Positions 42,917 to 52,764 of a DNA stretch of 64,000 nucleotides are shown here, one piece after another. Origin of the DNA: an uncultured Lachnospiraceae bacterium (GTDB lineage: Bacteria; Bacillota; Clostridia; Lachnospirales; Lachnospiraceae); NCBI GenBank assembly GCA_948473115.1, contig CAOKWI010000011.1, positions 17,033-81,032 of the forward strand. Reading direction: 5' to 3'. Within the stretch, counting starts at the first letter, position 1. Each line of letters starts with the position of its first letter. Below the pieces are notes generated by a model. It saw only the letters and a program-made list of their open reading frames with translations, was not told the origin of the DNA and searched no databases. A program made the translations under genes and the position numbers.

Positions 42917-44059
42917 TTATACCGTCTGGTGCTTCCCAATATAGACAGGGAACGTATCCGTACCTTTCATGGATTTTCCGGCGGAAACCGTGACATTCTT
43001 GTCCATCACAAGATACTCCACATCCGCGCCCGCCTCGATCACGGAATCCTGCATCAGAATACAGTTCTTGACCTTCGCGCCCTTTGCGACCTTGACGCCA
43101 CGGAACAGAATGCTGTCCTCCACCTCACCCTCGATCACGCAGCCGTCAGCCACCATCACATTCTGGACTTTCGCGCCCTCGATATACCTGGTCGGATTGT
43201 CGTCACGGATCTTTGTGTATATCTGCTGCCCGGCGAACAAAGCATCCAGGTTATGGTCATCCAGCAGCTTCATATTTTCGTCAAAGTAACTCTTCATATC
43301 ACAGATACGCGCCACATATCCGTCGTATTTATATGCCTGGATATTCAGCTTATTCAGCTGCGGCATCAGGACGTCACGCTCGAAATAAATCTGTCCGCGG
43401 ACAGAAGCCGTATTGATCAGTTCGATCAGTTTCTCACGCTCCAGGACAAACATGCTCATTGATAGATTCTGGATTCCTGTCTTTTTGGAATTTACATAAA
43501 TCTGTGTTACCCTGCCGTCCTCAATACCCAGCGTATAATAATAAGCAAGCCCGCTTTCCTCGATTTTCATCATGCCGGCCGGGATCTCCTGCTCATTATA
43601 AGCCATGGTCACGTCCGCGCCGCTCTCTATGTGTGCCTTGATCAGGGCATTGAAATCAAAATTCACCACAATATTGGTATCGGTCAGCACCACATACTTT
43701 TCCTTCTGGTTCCGCAGGAAACCAAGAATACTGGCAATCGCACCCACACGGCCTGTATAAGGCTTTACGCCTTTCTCCACAAAGGGCGGGAAGATATGCA
43801 GACCGCCATTCTTGCGGACCAGATCCCACTCACGGCCGGAACCAAGGTGATCCATCAGGGAATGGTAATTGTTGTTCACCATAACCGCTATATTGTCAAT
43901 ATCACAATGTGCCATGCTGGACAGGATAAAATCAATCAGACGGTAACGGCTGGCAAAGGGAATAGAAGCCATCAAACGCACGTTTACCAGATCGGGAACC
44001 AACACATCATAACTGTTGGGGAATACAATGCCAAGTGCACTTGTGTTTGAATTTACCAT
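42917..44059 (-). CDS. glgD: Glucose-1-phosphate adenylyltransferase subunit GlgD
   Basis: A 380-residue regulatory partner of GlgC in Firmicutes. It has the nucleotidyltransferase fold ([34 protein letters not shown]) but lacks the GGxGxRL phosphate loop, as usual for GlgD. A left-handed beta-helix closes the C-terminus ([37 protein letters not shown]). Its start overlaps the end of glgC by 7 bases. Together they make ADP-glucose for glycogen synthesis. glgA and glgB are not in the window. Confidence 0.95.
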   Translation of the reverse strand: MVNSNTSALGIVFPNSYDVLVPDLVNVRLMASIPFASRYRLIDFILSSMAHCDIDNIAVMVNNNYHSLMDHLGSGREWDLVRKNGGLHIFPPFVEKGVKPYTGRVGAIASILGFLRNQKEKYVVLTDTNIVVNFDFNALIKAHIESGADVTMAYNEQEIPAGMMKIEESGLAYYYTLGIEDGRVTQIYVNSKKTGIQNLSMSMFVLEREKLIELINTASVRGQIYFERDVLMPQLNKLNIQAYKYDGYVARICDMKSYFDENMKLLDDHNLDALFAGQQIYTKIRDDNPTRYIEGAKVQNVMVADGCVIEGEVEDSILFRGVKVAKGAKVKNCILMQDSVIEAGADVEYLVMDKNVTVSAGKSMKGTDTFPVYIGKHQTV

Positions 44060-45261
44060 TCTTCTCCACCGCCTTCCACGTTCTTTCTCACCATAGCTTT
44101 CGGGCCTACCTTCGCATTGTCGCCAATCGTAACGCCCTCGCCTACGGTCGCAACACCGTTCTCCTCCTCCGTAGGCATCGCGCCCACTACGGCATTCTCA
44201 CCGACGGTAACATTCTCCGCCACAATACAGTGCTTTACGACAGCGCCGGACTTGATGACCGTGCCGCCCATCACTACCGCGTCCTCTACCACGGCGCCTT
44301 CTTCCACCCTGACGCCTGCGAACAGAATGGAATGCTTTACCTCGCCTTTCACACGGCAGCCGTCTGTGATCATCGAATTCTCCACCACCGCGCCGGCGCT
44401 GATCTTATGTCCGGTCATACCGCTGTTACGGCTGTAGATCTTCCAGTCTTCGTCAAACAGATTGATTCCGCTGTGTTCGGGATCCAGAATCTCCATGTTG
44501 GCCTCCCACAGGGAAGAAATGGTTCCTACATCCTTCCAGTAGCCGTCAAAGTGGTATGCATACATCCGGCGGTTGTCCTTGAGAAGGTTGGGAATAATGT
44601 TATTACCGAAGTCATTCTCGGAATTGGGATCCGCCTCGTCCTCCTCCAGATATTTCTTCAGGATGTCCCAGTTAAATATGTAGATACCCATGGAAGCCAG
44701 GTTGGACTTGGGATTCTTGGGTTTCTCCTGGAATTCCGTGATCCGGTCGTCCCCGTCCGCCACCATCAGGCCGAAGCGGGAAGCCTCCTCCCAGGGAACC
44801 TCCATGACAGCCACGGAAAACTCCGCGTTCTTCTCCTTGTGGAATTTCAGGAAATCGCTGTAATCCTGCTTGCAGATCTGGTCGCCTGACAGGATGATGA
44901 CATACTCCGGATCATACCGCTCGATAAAAGAGATATTCTGGTAGATCGCGTTCGCCGTCCCCTTGTACCAGTCGGAACCGCTTGCCTTCTGGTACGGAGG
45001 CAGCACATGCACCCCGCCATAAAGACGATCCAGATCCCAGGGCTGGCCATTGCCGATATACTCATTCAAGACCAAGGGCTGGTACTGAGTCAGGATACCT
45101 ACCGTGTCAATCCCCGAATTGACACAGTTTGACAGCGGGAAGTCAATGATACGATATTTCCCGCCAAACGGAACTGCCGGCTTCGCAAGCTTCTCGGTCA
45201 AAGCGTACAGACGGGATCCCTGTCCGCCGGCCAAAAGCATTGCAATCATTTCTTTTGCCAT
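44053..45261 (-). CDS. glgC: Glucose-1-phosphate adenylyltransferase
   Basis: A 402-residue catalytic subunit that makes ADP-glucose from ATP and glucose-1-phosphate. The catalytic loop is [62 protein letters not shown] and YIFNWD follow in order. The C-terminal beta-helix ends with [24 protein letters not shown] precedes the ATG. An extended -10 element lies 34 bases upstream. It is the first gene of the glgCD pair. Confidence 0.96.
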   Translation of the reverse strand: MAKEMIAMLLAGGQGSRLYALTEKLAKPAVPFGGKYRIIDFPLSNCVNSGIDTVGILTQYQPLVLNEYIGNGQPWDLDRLYGGVHVLPPYQKASGSDWYKGTANAIYQNISFIERYDPEYVIILSGDQICKQDYSDFLKFHKEKNAEFSVAVMEVPWEEASRFGLMVADGDDRITEFQEKPKNPKSNLASMGIYIFNWDILKKYLEEDEADPNSENDFGNNIIPNLLKDNRRMYAYHFDGYWKDVGTISSLWEANMEILDPEHSGINLFDEDWKIYSRNSGMTGHKISAGAVVENSMITDGCRVKGEVKHSILFAGVRVEEGAVVEDAVVMGGTVIKSGAVVKHCIVAENVTVGENAVVGAMPTEEENGVATVGEGVTIGDNAKVGPKAMVRKNVEGGGEEW

Positions 45262-45294
45262 AGTATACCCTCCTAAATAATATTCTTATCTAGG

Positions 45295-45303
45295 ATTATA
45301 CCA
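45295..45303 (-). promoter_or_regulatory. Extended -10 upstream of glgC
   Basis: TGGTATAAT on the minus strand lies 34 bases before the glgC ATG. No good -35 lies at 17 bases, as is allowed for extended -10 promoters. Confidence 0.45.
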
Positions 45304-45413
45304 TAAACTCCCATTATATGTATAGGGAATCATGGCAAAATTTCAGACAAAAAACAGCAGGGCAGATCGTTTTCACACTTTTTATTTCAGCCGGAAATTC
45401 TTCTATTTCAATA

Positions 45414-45442
45414 TTGGCATATTGCATTTCATAATATATAAT
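45414..45442 (+). promoter_or_regulatory. Strong sigma-A promoter of the 43-residue gene
   Basis: TTGGCA (45414-45419), a 17-base spacer and a consensus TATAAT (45437-45442). Transcription should start near 45449, at the first of the three 16-bp repeats. Confidence 0.8.
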
Positions 45443-45446
45443 GTAT

Positions 45447-45494
45447 TTAGTCCAGACAATAATTAGTCCAGACAATAATTAGTCTGGACACTAA
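45447..45494 (+). repeat. Three adjacent 16-bp repeats at a transcription start
   Basis: TTAGTCCAGACAATAA occurs twice in direct succession, followed by TTAGTCTGGACACTAA. The third differs so that TCCAGAC and GTCTGGA become inverted partners. Position and periodicity (1.5 helical turns) suggest an operator for an unknown regulator. Confidence 0.75.
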
Positions 45495-45532
45495 GGATGA
45501 ATGACTAAAAAAGAAAGGAGAGGTAGAAGGAT

Positions 45533-45664
45533 ATGACAGATAAGCAGCTGGAAGTTATCATGAATCTCGTAGCCGATAAATTTGAAGGTTGTAAGGATAT
45601 GGAGGAAGTCAGGAAGGCCATCCAGGAGGTCAGGGAAATGGCGAAAAAGGAAAGGTCTGAATAA
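45533..45664 (+). CDS. Small 43-residue hydrophilic protein
   Basis: Reads MTDKQLEVIMNLVADKFEGC, then KDMEEVRKAIQEVREMAKKE and RSE before TAA. It is highly charged and helical, with no membrane segment. AGGAGAGG precedes the ATG, a strong promoter with repeats lies upstream, and a good terminator follows, so it is an independent gene. I know no function; similar short 'MTDKQLE' proteins occur near Lachnospiraceae operons. It is too short for most gene finders. Confidence 0.75.
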   Translation: MTDKQLEVIMNLVADKFEGCKDMEEVRKAIQEVREMAKKERSE

Positions 45665-45680
45665 ATCCTGGAATAAAAAC

Positions 45681-45720
45681 GGGAAACCCTGCGGACAGGG
45701 TTTCCCACATTCTTGTTTGT
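45681..45720 (+). terminator. Terminator of the 43-residue gene
   Basis: GGGAAACCCTG-CGGA-CAGGGTTTCCC is an 11-bp stem followed by a T-rich tail, 16 bases after the stop. Confidence 0.85.
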
Positions 45721-45821
45721 GATATACATTTCCGCAACTCTGTACGAGCCACTAAGGAAACGATGATGAAAGCGCTTCCCTAGATCCTGTGCGGCCATCC
45801 GCAGACCTGGACATGCCGCTC

Positions 45822-46688
45822 TCAGTCCAGTTCCACCAGTTCGTATTCCCTGCTGCCCACGCCCAGATCCGCCGCAGCCTCAACGGTATGCACGCCGTTT
45901 TTGGACTCGATCCTCTCCAGGAGATGATCCCTGCCGGGATCCTTGGATGCATAGACCAGATCAAGGCACGCCTGATCCAGCGCCACAGGATCCGTGGAGG
46001 AAAGGATTCCGATATCCGCAATGGCGGGATCCTCCGCCACGGCGCAGCAGTCACAGTCCACGGACATATTTTTCATGACATTCACAAAGACAATGTTCTC
46101 CCCGAAATGATCCACAATGGTCTTGCTGGCATCCGCCATTGACTCCAGGAAGGAATCATGATCCGATGTCCAGAAGGCGTCCACATCTCCCACGCCGTGA
46201 ATATAAGCTTTACCGTGTGAAGATGCCAGGCCGATGGAAATATTTTTCAGCGCGCCGCCAAAGCCTCCCATGGGGTGTCCCTTGAAATGGGACAGCACCA
46301 GCATGGAATCATATTTCTCCAGGTTCACTCCCACAAAATTCTTCTGGATCTTCTTTCCCCCGGGCACCAGCAGTTCTATCTCTCCCTCGGCATCCAGGAT
46401 ATCCACATCCGCGATCCCTGTCCAGCCATGGAGCTTCATGGTCTCCCAATGCGCCTCTGTGGTGTTTCTCTTTCCCTCATATGCGGTATTACACTCTACA
46501 ATCGTACCCTTCACATGGTCGATGACCGGTTTCATAAAGTCGGGGCGCAGGAAATTCTGATTGCCCACCTCGCCGGAGTGCAGCTTGACTGCCACCTTCC
46601 CCGGAAGCTTCACACCCATAGCCTCATACATCCGGATCATCGCCTGGGGCGTGATCTCTTTCGTAAAGAAAACCTTTGCTTTTGACAT
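45822..46688 (-). CDS. DUF362 domain-containing protein
   Basis: A 288-residue protein. The DUF362 pattern is clear: KVAVKLHSGEVGNQNFLRPDF near the N-terminus, SHFKGHPMGGFGGALKNISIGLAS in the middle, and the cysteine-rich VDCDCCAVAEDPAIADIGILSSTDPVALDQACLDL toward the end. The family is linked to iron-sulfur proteins; the reaction is unknown. No ferredoxin domain is attached. AGGAGG lies 6 bases before the ATG. A LysR-type regulator gene lies upstream on the same strand. Confidence 0.88.
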   Translation of the reverse strand: MSKAKVFFTKEITPQAMIRMYEAMGVKLPGKVAVKLHSGEVGNQNFLRPDFMKPVIDHVKGTIVECNTAYEGKRNTTEAHWETMKLHGWTGIADVDILDAEGEIELLVPGGKKIQKNFVGVNLEKYDSMLVLSHFKGHPMGGFGGALKNISIGLASSHGKAYIHGVGDVDAFWTSDHDSFLESMADASKTIVDHFGENIVFVNVMKNMSVDCDCCAVAEDPAIADIGILSSTDPVALDQACLDLVYASKDPGRDHLLERIESKNGVHTVEAAADLGVGSREYELVELD

Positions 46689-46794
46689 ATTGAACCTCCT
46701 GTCTAAATGTTTCCAACCACACAGCTGGAAATGTTTGTTATTGTACGCGCCCCCCTGTAAGCCATAGTACCATACGCTGCCGTCCCCGGTCAAG

Positions 46795-47712
46795 CTACAG
46801 GTCTTCGCAGGCGTGCGGAAACCGCGCCCGCCCGGTTATGTATCTGTAGAAGGTATCCGCCGCAGGACTCCTCCTCCGTTCCCTGTCCAGGGCGATCTGT
46901 ACGGCACGCCCGGGAATCCCGCAGCAGAGTTGGATATGCACCAGCTTCCCTTCCGCCAGCAGGGGTGCTGCCAGCTTTTGCGGCACAAAGCCGACCCCCA
47001 GGTTATTCTCGATCAGCGGCAGCATAAGGCCGGATGTTTCGACTTCCATATCGGGCTCCAGATCCAGCCTGTTTTCTATAAAGAAATTCTGATACAACTC
47101 ATAGGTTGCGCTTCCCCTGCCCAGACCTATCCACGGATATCTCCTGACATCCTCCAGCTCCATTGGCTTTTCCGCCAGGGCGGCATACTGTGTCCCCCCT
47201 ACCAGTATCTCTTCAAAGTCCAGGGCTTTTACACAGGAGACCGTTCCGGGCGTCTCAAAGGGCGTGGTGATCAATGCCAGGTCAACCCTGCCGCTGACAA
47301 GATGTCTGATGGTCTCCGGAGTGGTATGGTTATGGATCCGGATCCGGATACCGGGGTACTCCTGCTTAAAATCGCGCAGCACATTCAGCAGGAAAAGGTG
47401 CAGGGCCGTCTCCGTTGTGCCGATCTCCACAGTACCGCAGCCCTGCGAACCCCTTGAAAATATTTCTTCCTGGGCATCCAGCAGATGTCTGCAGGCAACC
47501 TCCACATGGGAATAGAGACGCTCCCCCTCCTCCGTCAGGCTGATCCCCCTCGCCTCGCGGAGAAACAGCCTGCAGTCCAGCTGCGCCTCCAGCAGCTTCA
47601 TCACCCGGGTCACGTTGGGCTGGCTGCTCCCCAATGCCCTGGCAGCCTTTGTGATGTTCCCGTATCTTGCCACATAATAAAATATCTTATAGTATTCAAA
47701 ATTAACATCCAT
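46795..47712 (-). CDS. LysR-family transcriptional regulator
   Basis: A 305-residue regulator. The N-terminal helix-turn-helix is YYKIFYYVARYGNITKAARALGSSQPNVTRVMKLLEAQLDCRLFLREARGISLTEEGERLY. The effector domain follows from about 90. I chose the ATG at 47712: relatives begin MDxNFExYK, and the promoter -10 at 47769-47774 puts the transcript start near 47762, so starts at 47754-47763 are unlikely. The start's ribosome site is weak. It is divergent from the MATE gene and may control that gene, DUF362 downstream, or both. Confidence 0.9.
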   Translation of the reverse strand: MDVNFEYYKIFYYVARYGNITKAARALGSSQPNVTRVMKLLEAQLDCRLFLREARGISLTEEGERLYSHVEVACRHLLDAQEEIFSRGSQGCGTVEIGTTETALHLFLLNVLRDFKQEYPGIRIRIHNHTTPETIRHLVSGRVDLALITTPFETPGTVSCVKALDFEEILVGGTQYAALAEKPMELEDVRRYPWIGLGRGSATYELYQNFFIENRLDLEPDMEVETSGLMLPLIENNLGVGFVPQKLAAPLLAEGKLVHIQLCCGIPGRAVQIALDRERRRSPAADTFYRYITGRARFPHACEDL

Positions 47713-47768
47713 AAGCTTTTTATATTTCTCCAATATATTATATATATTTTTCATATCTGACAAGGCGT

Positions 47769-47797
47769 ATTATAATACACTTTCGGAGAGATGTAAA
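47769..47797 (-). promoter_or_regulatory. Promoter of the LysR gene
   Basis: On the minus strand TTTACA (47792-47797), a 17-base spacer and TATAAT (47769-47774). The -10 lies in the palindrome TATTATAATA. The site is in the divergent spacer to the MATE gene. Confidence 0.7.
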
Positions 47798-47830
47798 CCT
47801 GCCGGATGCTATTGGAAAGGGGATATGATA

Positions 47831-49159
47831 ATGAATAAAGATCTGACAACAGGAAAACCGGAAACGGTATTATGGAGATTCTGCCTTCCGCTGTTTGGAA
47901 GCATTGTCTTCCAACAGCTCTACAATATTGCGGACAGTCTGGTGGCCGGTAAATTCATCGGGGAAAACGCCCTTGCCGCCGTGGGAAACAGCTATGAGAT
48001 CACACTGATCTTCATCGCCTTTGCCTTTGGCTGTAATATGGGCTGCTCCGTCATCGTCTCGCAGCTTTTCGGGGCAAAAGATTACGGAAGACTGAAGACG
48101 GCAGTGTCAACAGCCTGTATTTTCAGCGCCCTGCTCTGCGGAGTTCTGATGCTGACCGGTATTTTCGCATGCAGCCCCCTGCTTCGGCTGATCCGCACAC
48201 CCCAGGAGGTATTTTCAGATTCACAGCTGTATCTGGACATTTATATCTGGGGACTGCCTTTTGTATTCTTTTACAATATCGCCACGGGCATTTTCTCCGC
48301 CCTGGGCGATTCCAAGACACCCTTTTATTTCCTGGCCGTGTCCTCCGTGTCCAACATTGCCGTGGATATCCTGTTCGTAAAAGCCTTTGACATGGGAGTC
48401 GCAGGCGTGGCATGGGCGACCTTCCTCTGCCAGGGGGCCAGCTGTGTCCTGGCGGTCCTCGCCGTCTGGAAAAGGCTTGGACAGATCCAGGCCCAGGGGA
48501 AGGCACAGCTGTTTGACTGGAGCCTCCTGAAGAAGATCCTGGTGGTCGCCATCCCCAGCATCCTGCAGCAAAGCTTTATCTCTGTGGGAAATATCCTGAT
48601 CCAGAGTGTGATCAATGGCTTCGGTCCTTCTGTCATGGCAGGCTATTCCGCCGCGGTAAAGCTGAACAATCTGGTGATCACATCCTTCACCACCATCGGC
48701 AACGGCATCTCCAACTTTGCCGCCCAGAACCTTGGTGCCCGCAAATATGAACGCCTCCGTGAGGGCTTCCGCGCCGGTATCAAAATGGTATGGTGCCTGT
48801 GCATCCCCTTCTGCATCCTTTACATATTCTTTGGCAGATATCTGCTCCTGCTCTTTATGGAAAAGGGGTCTGCCGCCGCTCTCATGACCGGCAGGCAGTT
48901 TCTGTGGATCCTTTCCCCCTTTTATTTCGTGGTATCCGCCAAGCTGGCTGCAGATGGCATTCTCCGGGGAGTCAGCGCCATGGGGCAGTTTATGGCCGCC
49001 ACCTTCACGGACCTGATCCTGCGCGTGGTCCTCGCCTTTCTCCTCTCCGGCTGGACCGGTTCCCCCATGGGCATCTGGTGCGCATGGCCCATCGGCTGGA
49101 CGGTGGCCATGGCGCTCTCCGTTTTCTTTTACCGCAGGAAATGCCGGGACATGCGGTAA
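47831..49159 (+). CDS. MATE family efflux transporter
   Basis: A 442-residue membrane protein with about twelve helices in two halves. The N-terminal half has FCLPLFGSIVFQQLYNIADSLVAGKFIGENALAAVGNSY, and the second half has VAIPSILQQSFISVGNILIQSVINGFGPSVMAGYSAAVKLNNLVITSFTTIGNGISNFAAQNLGARKYERL. Such carriers export drugs or metabolites by Na+ or H+ antiport. The substrate is unknown. Two ATGs (47825 and 47831) both lie behind GGAAAGGGG; the second has better spacing. It is divergent from LysR. Confidence 0.92.
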   Translation: MNKDLTTGKPETVLWRFCLPLFGSIVFQQLYNIADSLVAGKFIGENALAAVGNSYEITLIFIAFAFGCNMGCSVIVSQLFGAKDYGRLKTAVSTACIFSALLCGVLMLTGIFACSPLLRLIRTPQEVFSDSQLYLDIYIWGLPFVFFYNIATGIFSALGDSKTPFYFLAVSSVSNIAVDILFVKAFDMGVAGVAWATFLCQGASCVLAVLAVWKRLGQIQAQGKAQLFDWSLLKKILVVAIPSILQQSFISVGNILIQSVINGFGPSVMAGYSAAVKLNNLVITSFTTIGNGISNFAAQNLGARKYERLREGFRAGIKMVWCLCIPFCILYIFFGRYLLLLFMEKGSAAALMTGRQFLWILSPFYFVVSAKLAADGILRGVSAMGQFMAATFTDLILRVVLAFLLSGWTGSPMGIWCAWPIGWTVAMALSVFFYRRKCRDMR

Positions 49160-49264
49160 AAGGAATGCCAAATTGGCAACCCATGGATCATATCCTATTG
49201 ACTTTAAGCTCCTTCCCCTACTAAAATGATGTAGTGGAACAAATCATATAAGGAGCAATATCGT

Positions 49265-49936
49265 ATGGAGCGTATTCTGATTATTGAGGACGAAAAGGAT
49301 GTCAATCAGCTATTGGCACAGCATTTACAGGACAATGGATATGAAACCGTATCCGTCCGGGATGGGCTTGAGGGTATCAGGCAGCTGCGCGGCCAGCGCT
49401 TTGACATGGTATTGCTGGATCTGATGCTCCCCTACAAGAGCGGGGACGAAGTGTTAAGGGAAATCCGAAAGGACTGTGACATTCCGGTCATTGTGATTTC
49501 AGCAAAAGACCTGGTGGGCACAAAGATCGACCTGCTGACATTAGGGGCAGACGATTATATCACAAAGCCCTTTGACCTGGGGGAAGTAACCGCGCGGGTC
49601 GTTTCCAATCTGCGTCGATACCATATGAAAAACCGGAAAAAGCTGCTCTCCTATCAGGAATTGACTCTGGATACCGAGAGCAAGACGCTCACGGTCAATG
49701 ACGCTGAGCTGGAACTGACGGCAAAGGAATACGGCATCCTGGAATTACTGCTTCAGTCCCCAGACAAGGTCTTTTCCAAGGCATACCTCTATGAGACGGT
49801 CTGGGGATATGAATACCTGGGCGACGAGAATGTCATCAAGACACATATCAGCAACCTGAGGGCCAAGATCAAAAAGCACAGTGGAACCGAATACATTGAA
49901 ACCGTGTGGGGACTGGGATACCGGCTTTCAAAATAG
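49265..49936 (+). CDS. OmpR-family response regulator
   Basis: A 223-residue regulator. The receiver domain has IIEDEKDVNQLL, the phosphoacceptor aspartate in FDMVLLDLMLPYKSGDEVL, and VISAKD. The C-terminal winged helix has LELTAKEYGILELLLQSPDKVFSKAYLYETVWGYEYLGDENVIKTHISNLRAKIKK. The matching kinase is the last gene of the cluster. AAGGAG precedes the ATG. It likely controls the ABC genes that follow, in response to a cell-envelope-active peptide. Confidence 0.95.
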   Translation: MERILIIEDEKDVNQLLAQHLQDNGYETVSVRDGLEGIRQLRGQRFDMVLLDLMLPYKSGDEVLREIRKDCDIPVIVISAKDLVGTKIDLLTLGADDYITKPFDLGEVTARVVSNLRRYHMKNRKKLLSYQELTLDTESKTLTVNDAELELTAKEYGILELLLQSPDKVFSKAYLYETVWGYEYLGDENVIKTHISNLRAKIKKHSGTEYIETVWGLGYRLSK

Positions 49937-50104
49937 AACTTAACCTTTTCTTTACAGATTGGCGCAGCTTTCCCGATTTTCTTAACGTTTATCAAACCTT
50001 TGGGGGCTATACTTTCCGTCATAAGAAATCATTCTTTAAAACCTACATAACGGAAAGGAAATGTTACAGTCCGGCAGAATGAGACTGTGACAGGGAAACA
50101 AATC
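49937..50104 (+). promoter_or_regulatory. Probable response-regulator controlled region
   Basis: The CTTAAC phrase occurs twice (near 49939 and 49980), followed by TTTAC and TTTATC, a direct-repeat arrangement like OmpR-family boxes. A TATACT -10-like hexamer lies near 50009. The exact promoter is uncertain. Confidence 0.35.
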
Positions 50105-51028
50105 ATGGGCAATCTTATTTTGGAGACAAGGGATTTGTCAAAACAGTACAAATCCCAATGGGCATTAAACCATGTCAACCTGAGCCTGCAGCAGGGAAAG
50201 ATTTATGGCCTGATCGGAAAAAACGGCGCCGGGAAGACCACACTGATGCGGATGATCGCAGGGCTCGGGTTTCCGACGCAGGGCAGCATCCTGCTCTTCG
50301 GCACAGAAAACCGCAGCGGACTGGAAGCAGCGGGGAAACGCATCGGCTCCCTGATCGAAGCCCCGGGACTGGTGGCAGGCATGTCCGCAAAGGAAAATAT
50401 GCGCCTGCAATGCCTGATGAAGGGCATACCGAATTATGAAATCGAAGAGAAGCTGCTGGAACTCGTCGGACTGAAGGATGCCGGAAAAAAGAAGGTCAAA
50501 AACTTTTCCCTTGGAATGAGACAGCGGCTGGGAATTGCCACCACCCTGATCGGTAATCCCGACCTGCTCATGCTGGACGAACCCATCAACGGCTTAGATC
50601 CCGCCGGTGTCATTGAGATACGAAATCTGGTCAAAAAACTAAGTGAATATGAAAACAAAACCATTCTGGTCTCAAGCCATAACCTTCCGGAACTGTACCA
50701 GGTCGCCACGGATTTCATCATTATCCATGAAGGTGAAATCCGCCAGGTCCTCTCCCACGAAGAGCTGGATGACCGGTGCCGATCCTATCTTTCCCTGGAA
50801 GCCGTCAATGCAAATCAACTGACAGCCGTACTGGAGGAAAAGCTGCGCACCCGGAACTTCCAGGTAATGCCGGACAACAGCATCAGGCTGTTTGATTTTC
50901 TGGATGAAAGGGAACGGTTGGCACAGGTACTGCATGAAAATGACGTCATTCTCACAAAAATTGCCGTGTGCGGGACAAGCCTGGAGGATTATTTTATGAA
51001 TGTGATCGGAGGAAATAAAAATGCTTAG
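50105..51028 (+). CDS. ABC transporter ATP-binding protein (bacitracin/lantibiotic type)
   Basis: A 307-residue ATPase. Walker A is GLIGKNGAGKTTLMRMIAG, the signature FSLGMRQRLGIATTLIG and Walker B LLMLDEPINGLDPAG; a switch histidine lies in VSSHNL. A C-terminal extension of about 90 residues fits the BcrA/LanF type. It ends overlapping the permease start by 8 bases. GTG at 50087 is possible but ATG at 50105 fits relatives. It probably powers removal of an antimicrobial peptide from the membrane. Confidence 0.93.
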   Translation: MGNLILETRDLSKQYKSQWALNHVNLSLQQGKIYGLIGKNGAGKTTLMRMIAGLGFPTQGSILLFGTENRSGLEAAGKRIGSLIEAPGLVAGMSAKENMRLQCLMKGIPNYEIEEKLLELVGLKDAGKKKVKNFSLGMRQRLGIATTLIGNPDLLMLDEPINGLDPAGVIEIRNLVKKLSEYENKTILVSSHNLPELYQVATDFIIIHEGEIRQVLSHEELDDRCRSYLSLEAVNANQLTAVLEEKLRTRNFQVMPDNSIRLFDFLDERERLAQVLHENDVILTKIAVCGTSLEDYFMNVIGGNKNA

Positions 51029-51800
51029 TTTATTACGCTGTGAATGGTATCAGGTGCGGAAATCGCTGCCTTTGAAAATTGTGGTTATCATTATGGTGGC
51101 TGTATCCATCGGATTCGGATCCAGCTTTATAGCCCCGGACAATGTGTCGTATCTCAAGACATTAAACAGGATGTATGAGCTCTATTTCGGAGGCGTTATA
51201 TGCGCCGCAATGGAGGACGGCGCAATGGTTCTGCTGCTCGCCAGTTTAGCTGCAGGATGGATGATCGGCGGGGGCTTCGAGAACCGTGTGATCCAGGAAT
51301 CCATCTCCTATGGGAAAAAACGGAGCACTGTTTATCTGGCTAAAATGTTGGTGTACTCTGCTACAGTGACGGTACTCTGTCTGGTCTACTGGTGTGGGAC
51401 AGCGCTTCCGGCAGGGTTCAAGAACGGCCTTGGCACAGCGGATATCTGCGGAAATTTAACCCAGGTTCCCTATATTATAGGGATGATTGCCGCCGGCAGC
51501 GCTGCATATGCCAGCCTGTTTACAATCTGCGGCATTATCGCATTCTTTGTGCGGAAAATCGGAACCACAATGGGCATTTGCCTTGCAGCCATTTTAGTCG
51601 GAGGAAATCTTCTGGCATCCATCCTTCCCGAAGAAGTCATAAAGTTCGTCAATTACACCCCGCTTGGGTTATATCGCCACGTACTGAAATTAGACGTGAC
51701 CTTGTCTGATCTCTGCCAGACAGTTGGGATCAGCCTGATATGGATTATCCTCTTTGGGACGGTTGGATATCTGAAATTCCGAAAGACGGAGTTAAAATAG
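51021..51800 (+). CDS. ABC transporter permease
   Basis: A 259-residue membrane protein with about six helices, in the layout of ABC-2 type permeases of bacitracin/lantibiotic immunity systems (N-terminal WYQVRKSLPLKIVVIIMVAVSIGFGSSF, an outer loop, then MVLLLASLAAGWMIGGGFENRVIQESISYGKKRSTVYLAKM). It overlaps the ATPase gene and precedes the kinase gene by 22 bases. It is a single-permease system. Confidence 0.88.
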   Translation: MLSLLRCEWYQVRKSLPLKIVVIIMVAVSIGFGSSFIAPDNVSYLKTLNRMYELYFGGVICAAMEDGAMVLLLASLAAGWMIGGGFENRVIQESISYGKKRSTVYLAKMLVYSATVTVLCLVYWCGTALPAGFKNGLGTADICGNLTQVPYIIGMIAAGSAAYASLFTICGIIAFFVRKIGTTMGICLAAILVGGNLLASILPEEVIKFVNYTPLGLYRHVLKLDVTLSDLCQTVGISLIWIILFGTVGYLKFRKTELK

Positions 51801-51822
51801 AGTAAAAATCAGGGAGGGGACG

Positions 51823-52755
51823 ATGAAACTGGCAGTTCTTGTCATCAGTGTGTTATGGATTGTTCTTATCATCTATTTTGTGGGGCTGAAACTGCAGCTG
51901 CGCAGCCTAAGACGTCAACTGGAATACCGGGTCAACGCCCCCATCAAGAAACCACTCTCACTGGAAATACAGGATAACGACCTGATGGCAATGACTGCCG
52001 CCTTCAATCAGATCTTCAGACAGGACGAGGAGTTCCGCCAGATCCAGAACAGGAACGAAAATGAATACAAGGAATTGATCACCAATATTTCCCACGATCT
52101 GCGGACTCCCCTGACCGTCCTGAAGGGATATCTGCAGCTGCTGGAGCGCTGTGAGATCGATGATACAGGCAAAGAGTATCTGTCCGTCTGTTTCCGGCAT
52201 ACGGATGAATTGGAGCAGCGGATCAGGCAGTTTTTTGAATACTCCTACTGGACGAACCAGGAGCAGGAGCCGCAGCTGAAATTATGTAACATCACCAACC
52301 TGATCGTCGATACCATGACAGATTTTATACCAATGTTTGAAGAAAAGGGGCTCACCATGCGCCTGGCTCAGGACACTGTCTGCAAGGGACTGGCGGAGGA
52401 AGAACTGCTCGGGCGGGTGATGCAGAATCTTCTCAAAAACTGTCTGCAATACTCTGTGGGGGAAGTGGTGGTTTCCATCACACAGGACACAGATACATCT
52501 GCGCCACTTCCTTATGGCCACGCACCCAAGAGCCGCATCCGTGTCTGTGTCCAGAATCCCATTGCCAGGGATTCCGGTCTGGATCCCGACAGGATATTCC
52601 AACGGTTCTATGTGGAGCGGAAAGAGCGCAACCATTCTACCGGTCTGGGATTGTCCATCGTGAAACTCCTGGTGGAAAAAATGCAGGGGGAGGTATTTGC
52701 CATACGCGATGAAAACCTGCTGCGTATTGGGTTTTATCTCCGGGGAACGCTTTGA
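51823..52755 (+). CDS. Sensor histidine kinase
   Basis: A 310-residue kinase. One N-terminal membrane helix (about 3-22) with no sizeable outer domain suggests an intramembrane-sensing or partner-sensing kinase. The phosphorylated histidine is in NISHDLRTPLTVLKGYLQLL; the N box is NLLKNCLQYS and the G box STGLGLSIVKLLVEKMQG. It is the last gene of the response-regulator/ABC cluster, so the ABC proteins may help sensing, as in BceRS systems. The start follows GGGAGGGG. Confidence 0.93.
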   Translation: MKLAVLVISVLWIVLIIYFVGLKLQLRSLRRQLEYRVNAPIKKPLSLEIQDNDLMAMTAAFNQIFRQDEEFRQIQNRNENEYKELITNISHDLRTPLTVLKGYLQLLERCEIDDTGKEYLSVCFRHTDELEQRIRQFFEYSYWTNQEQEPQLKLCNITNLIVDTMTDFIPMFEEKGLTMRLAQDTVCKGLAEEELLGRVMQNLLKNCLQYSVGEVVVSITQDTDTSAPLPYGHAPKSRIRVCVQNPIARDSGLDPDRIFQRFYVERKERNHSTGLGLSIVKLLVEKMQGEVFAIRDENLLRIGFYLRGTL

Positions 52756-52764
52756 CCGACTCGC

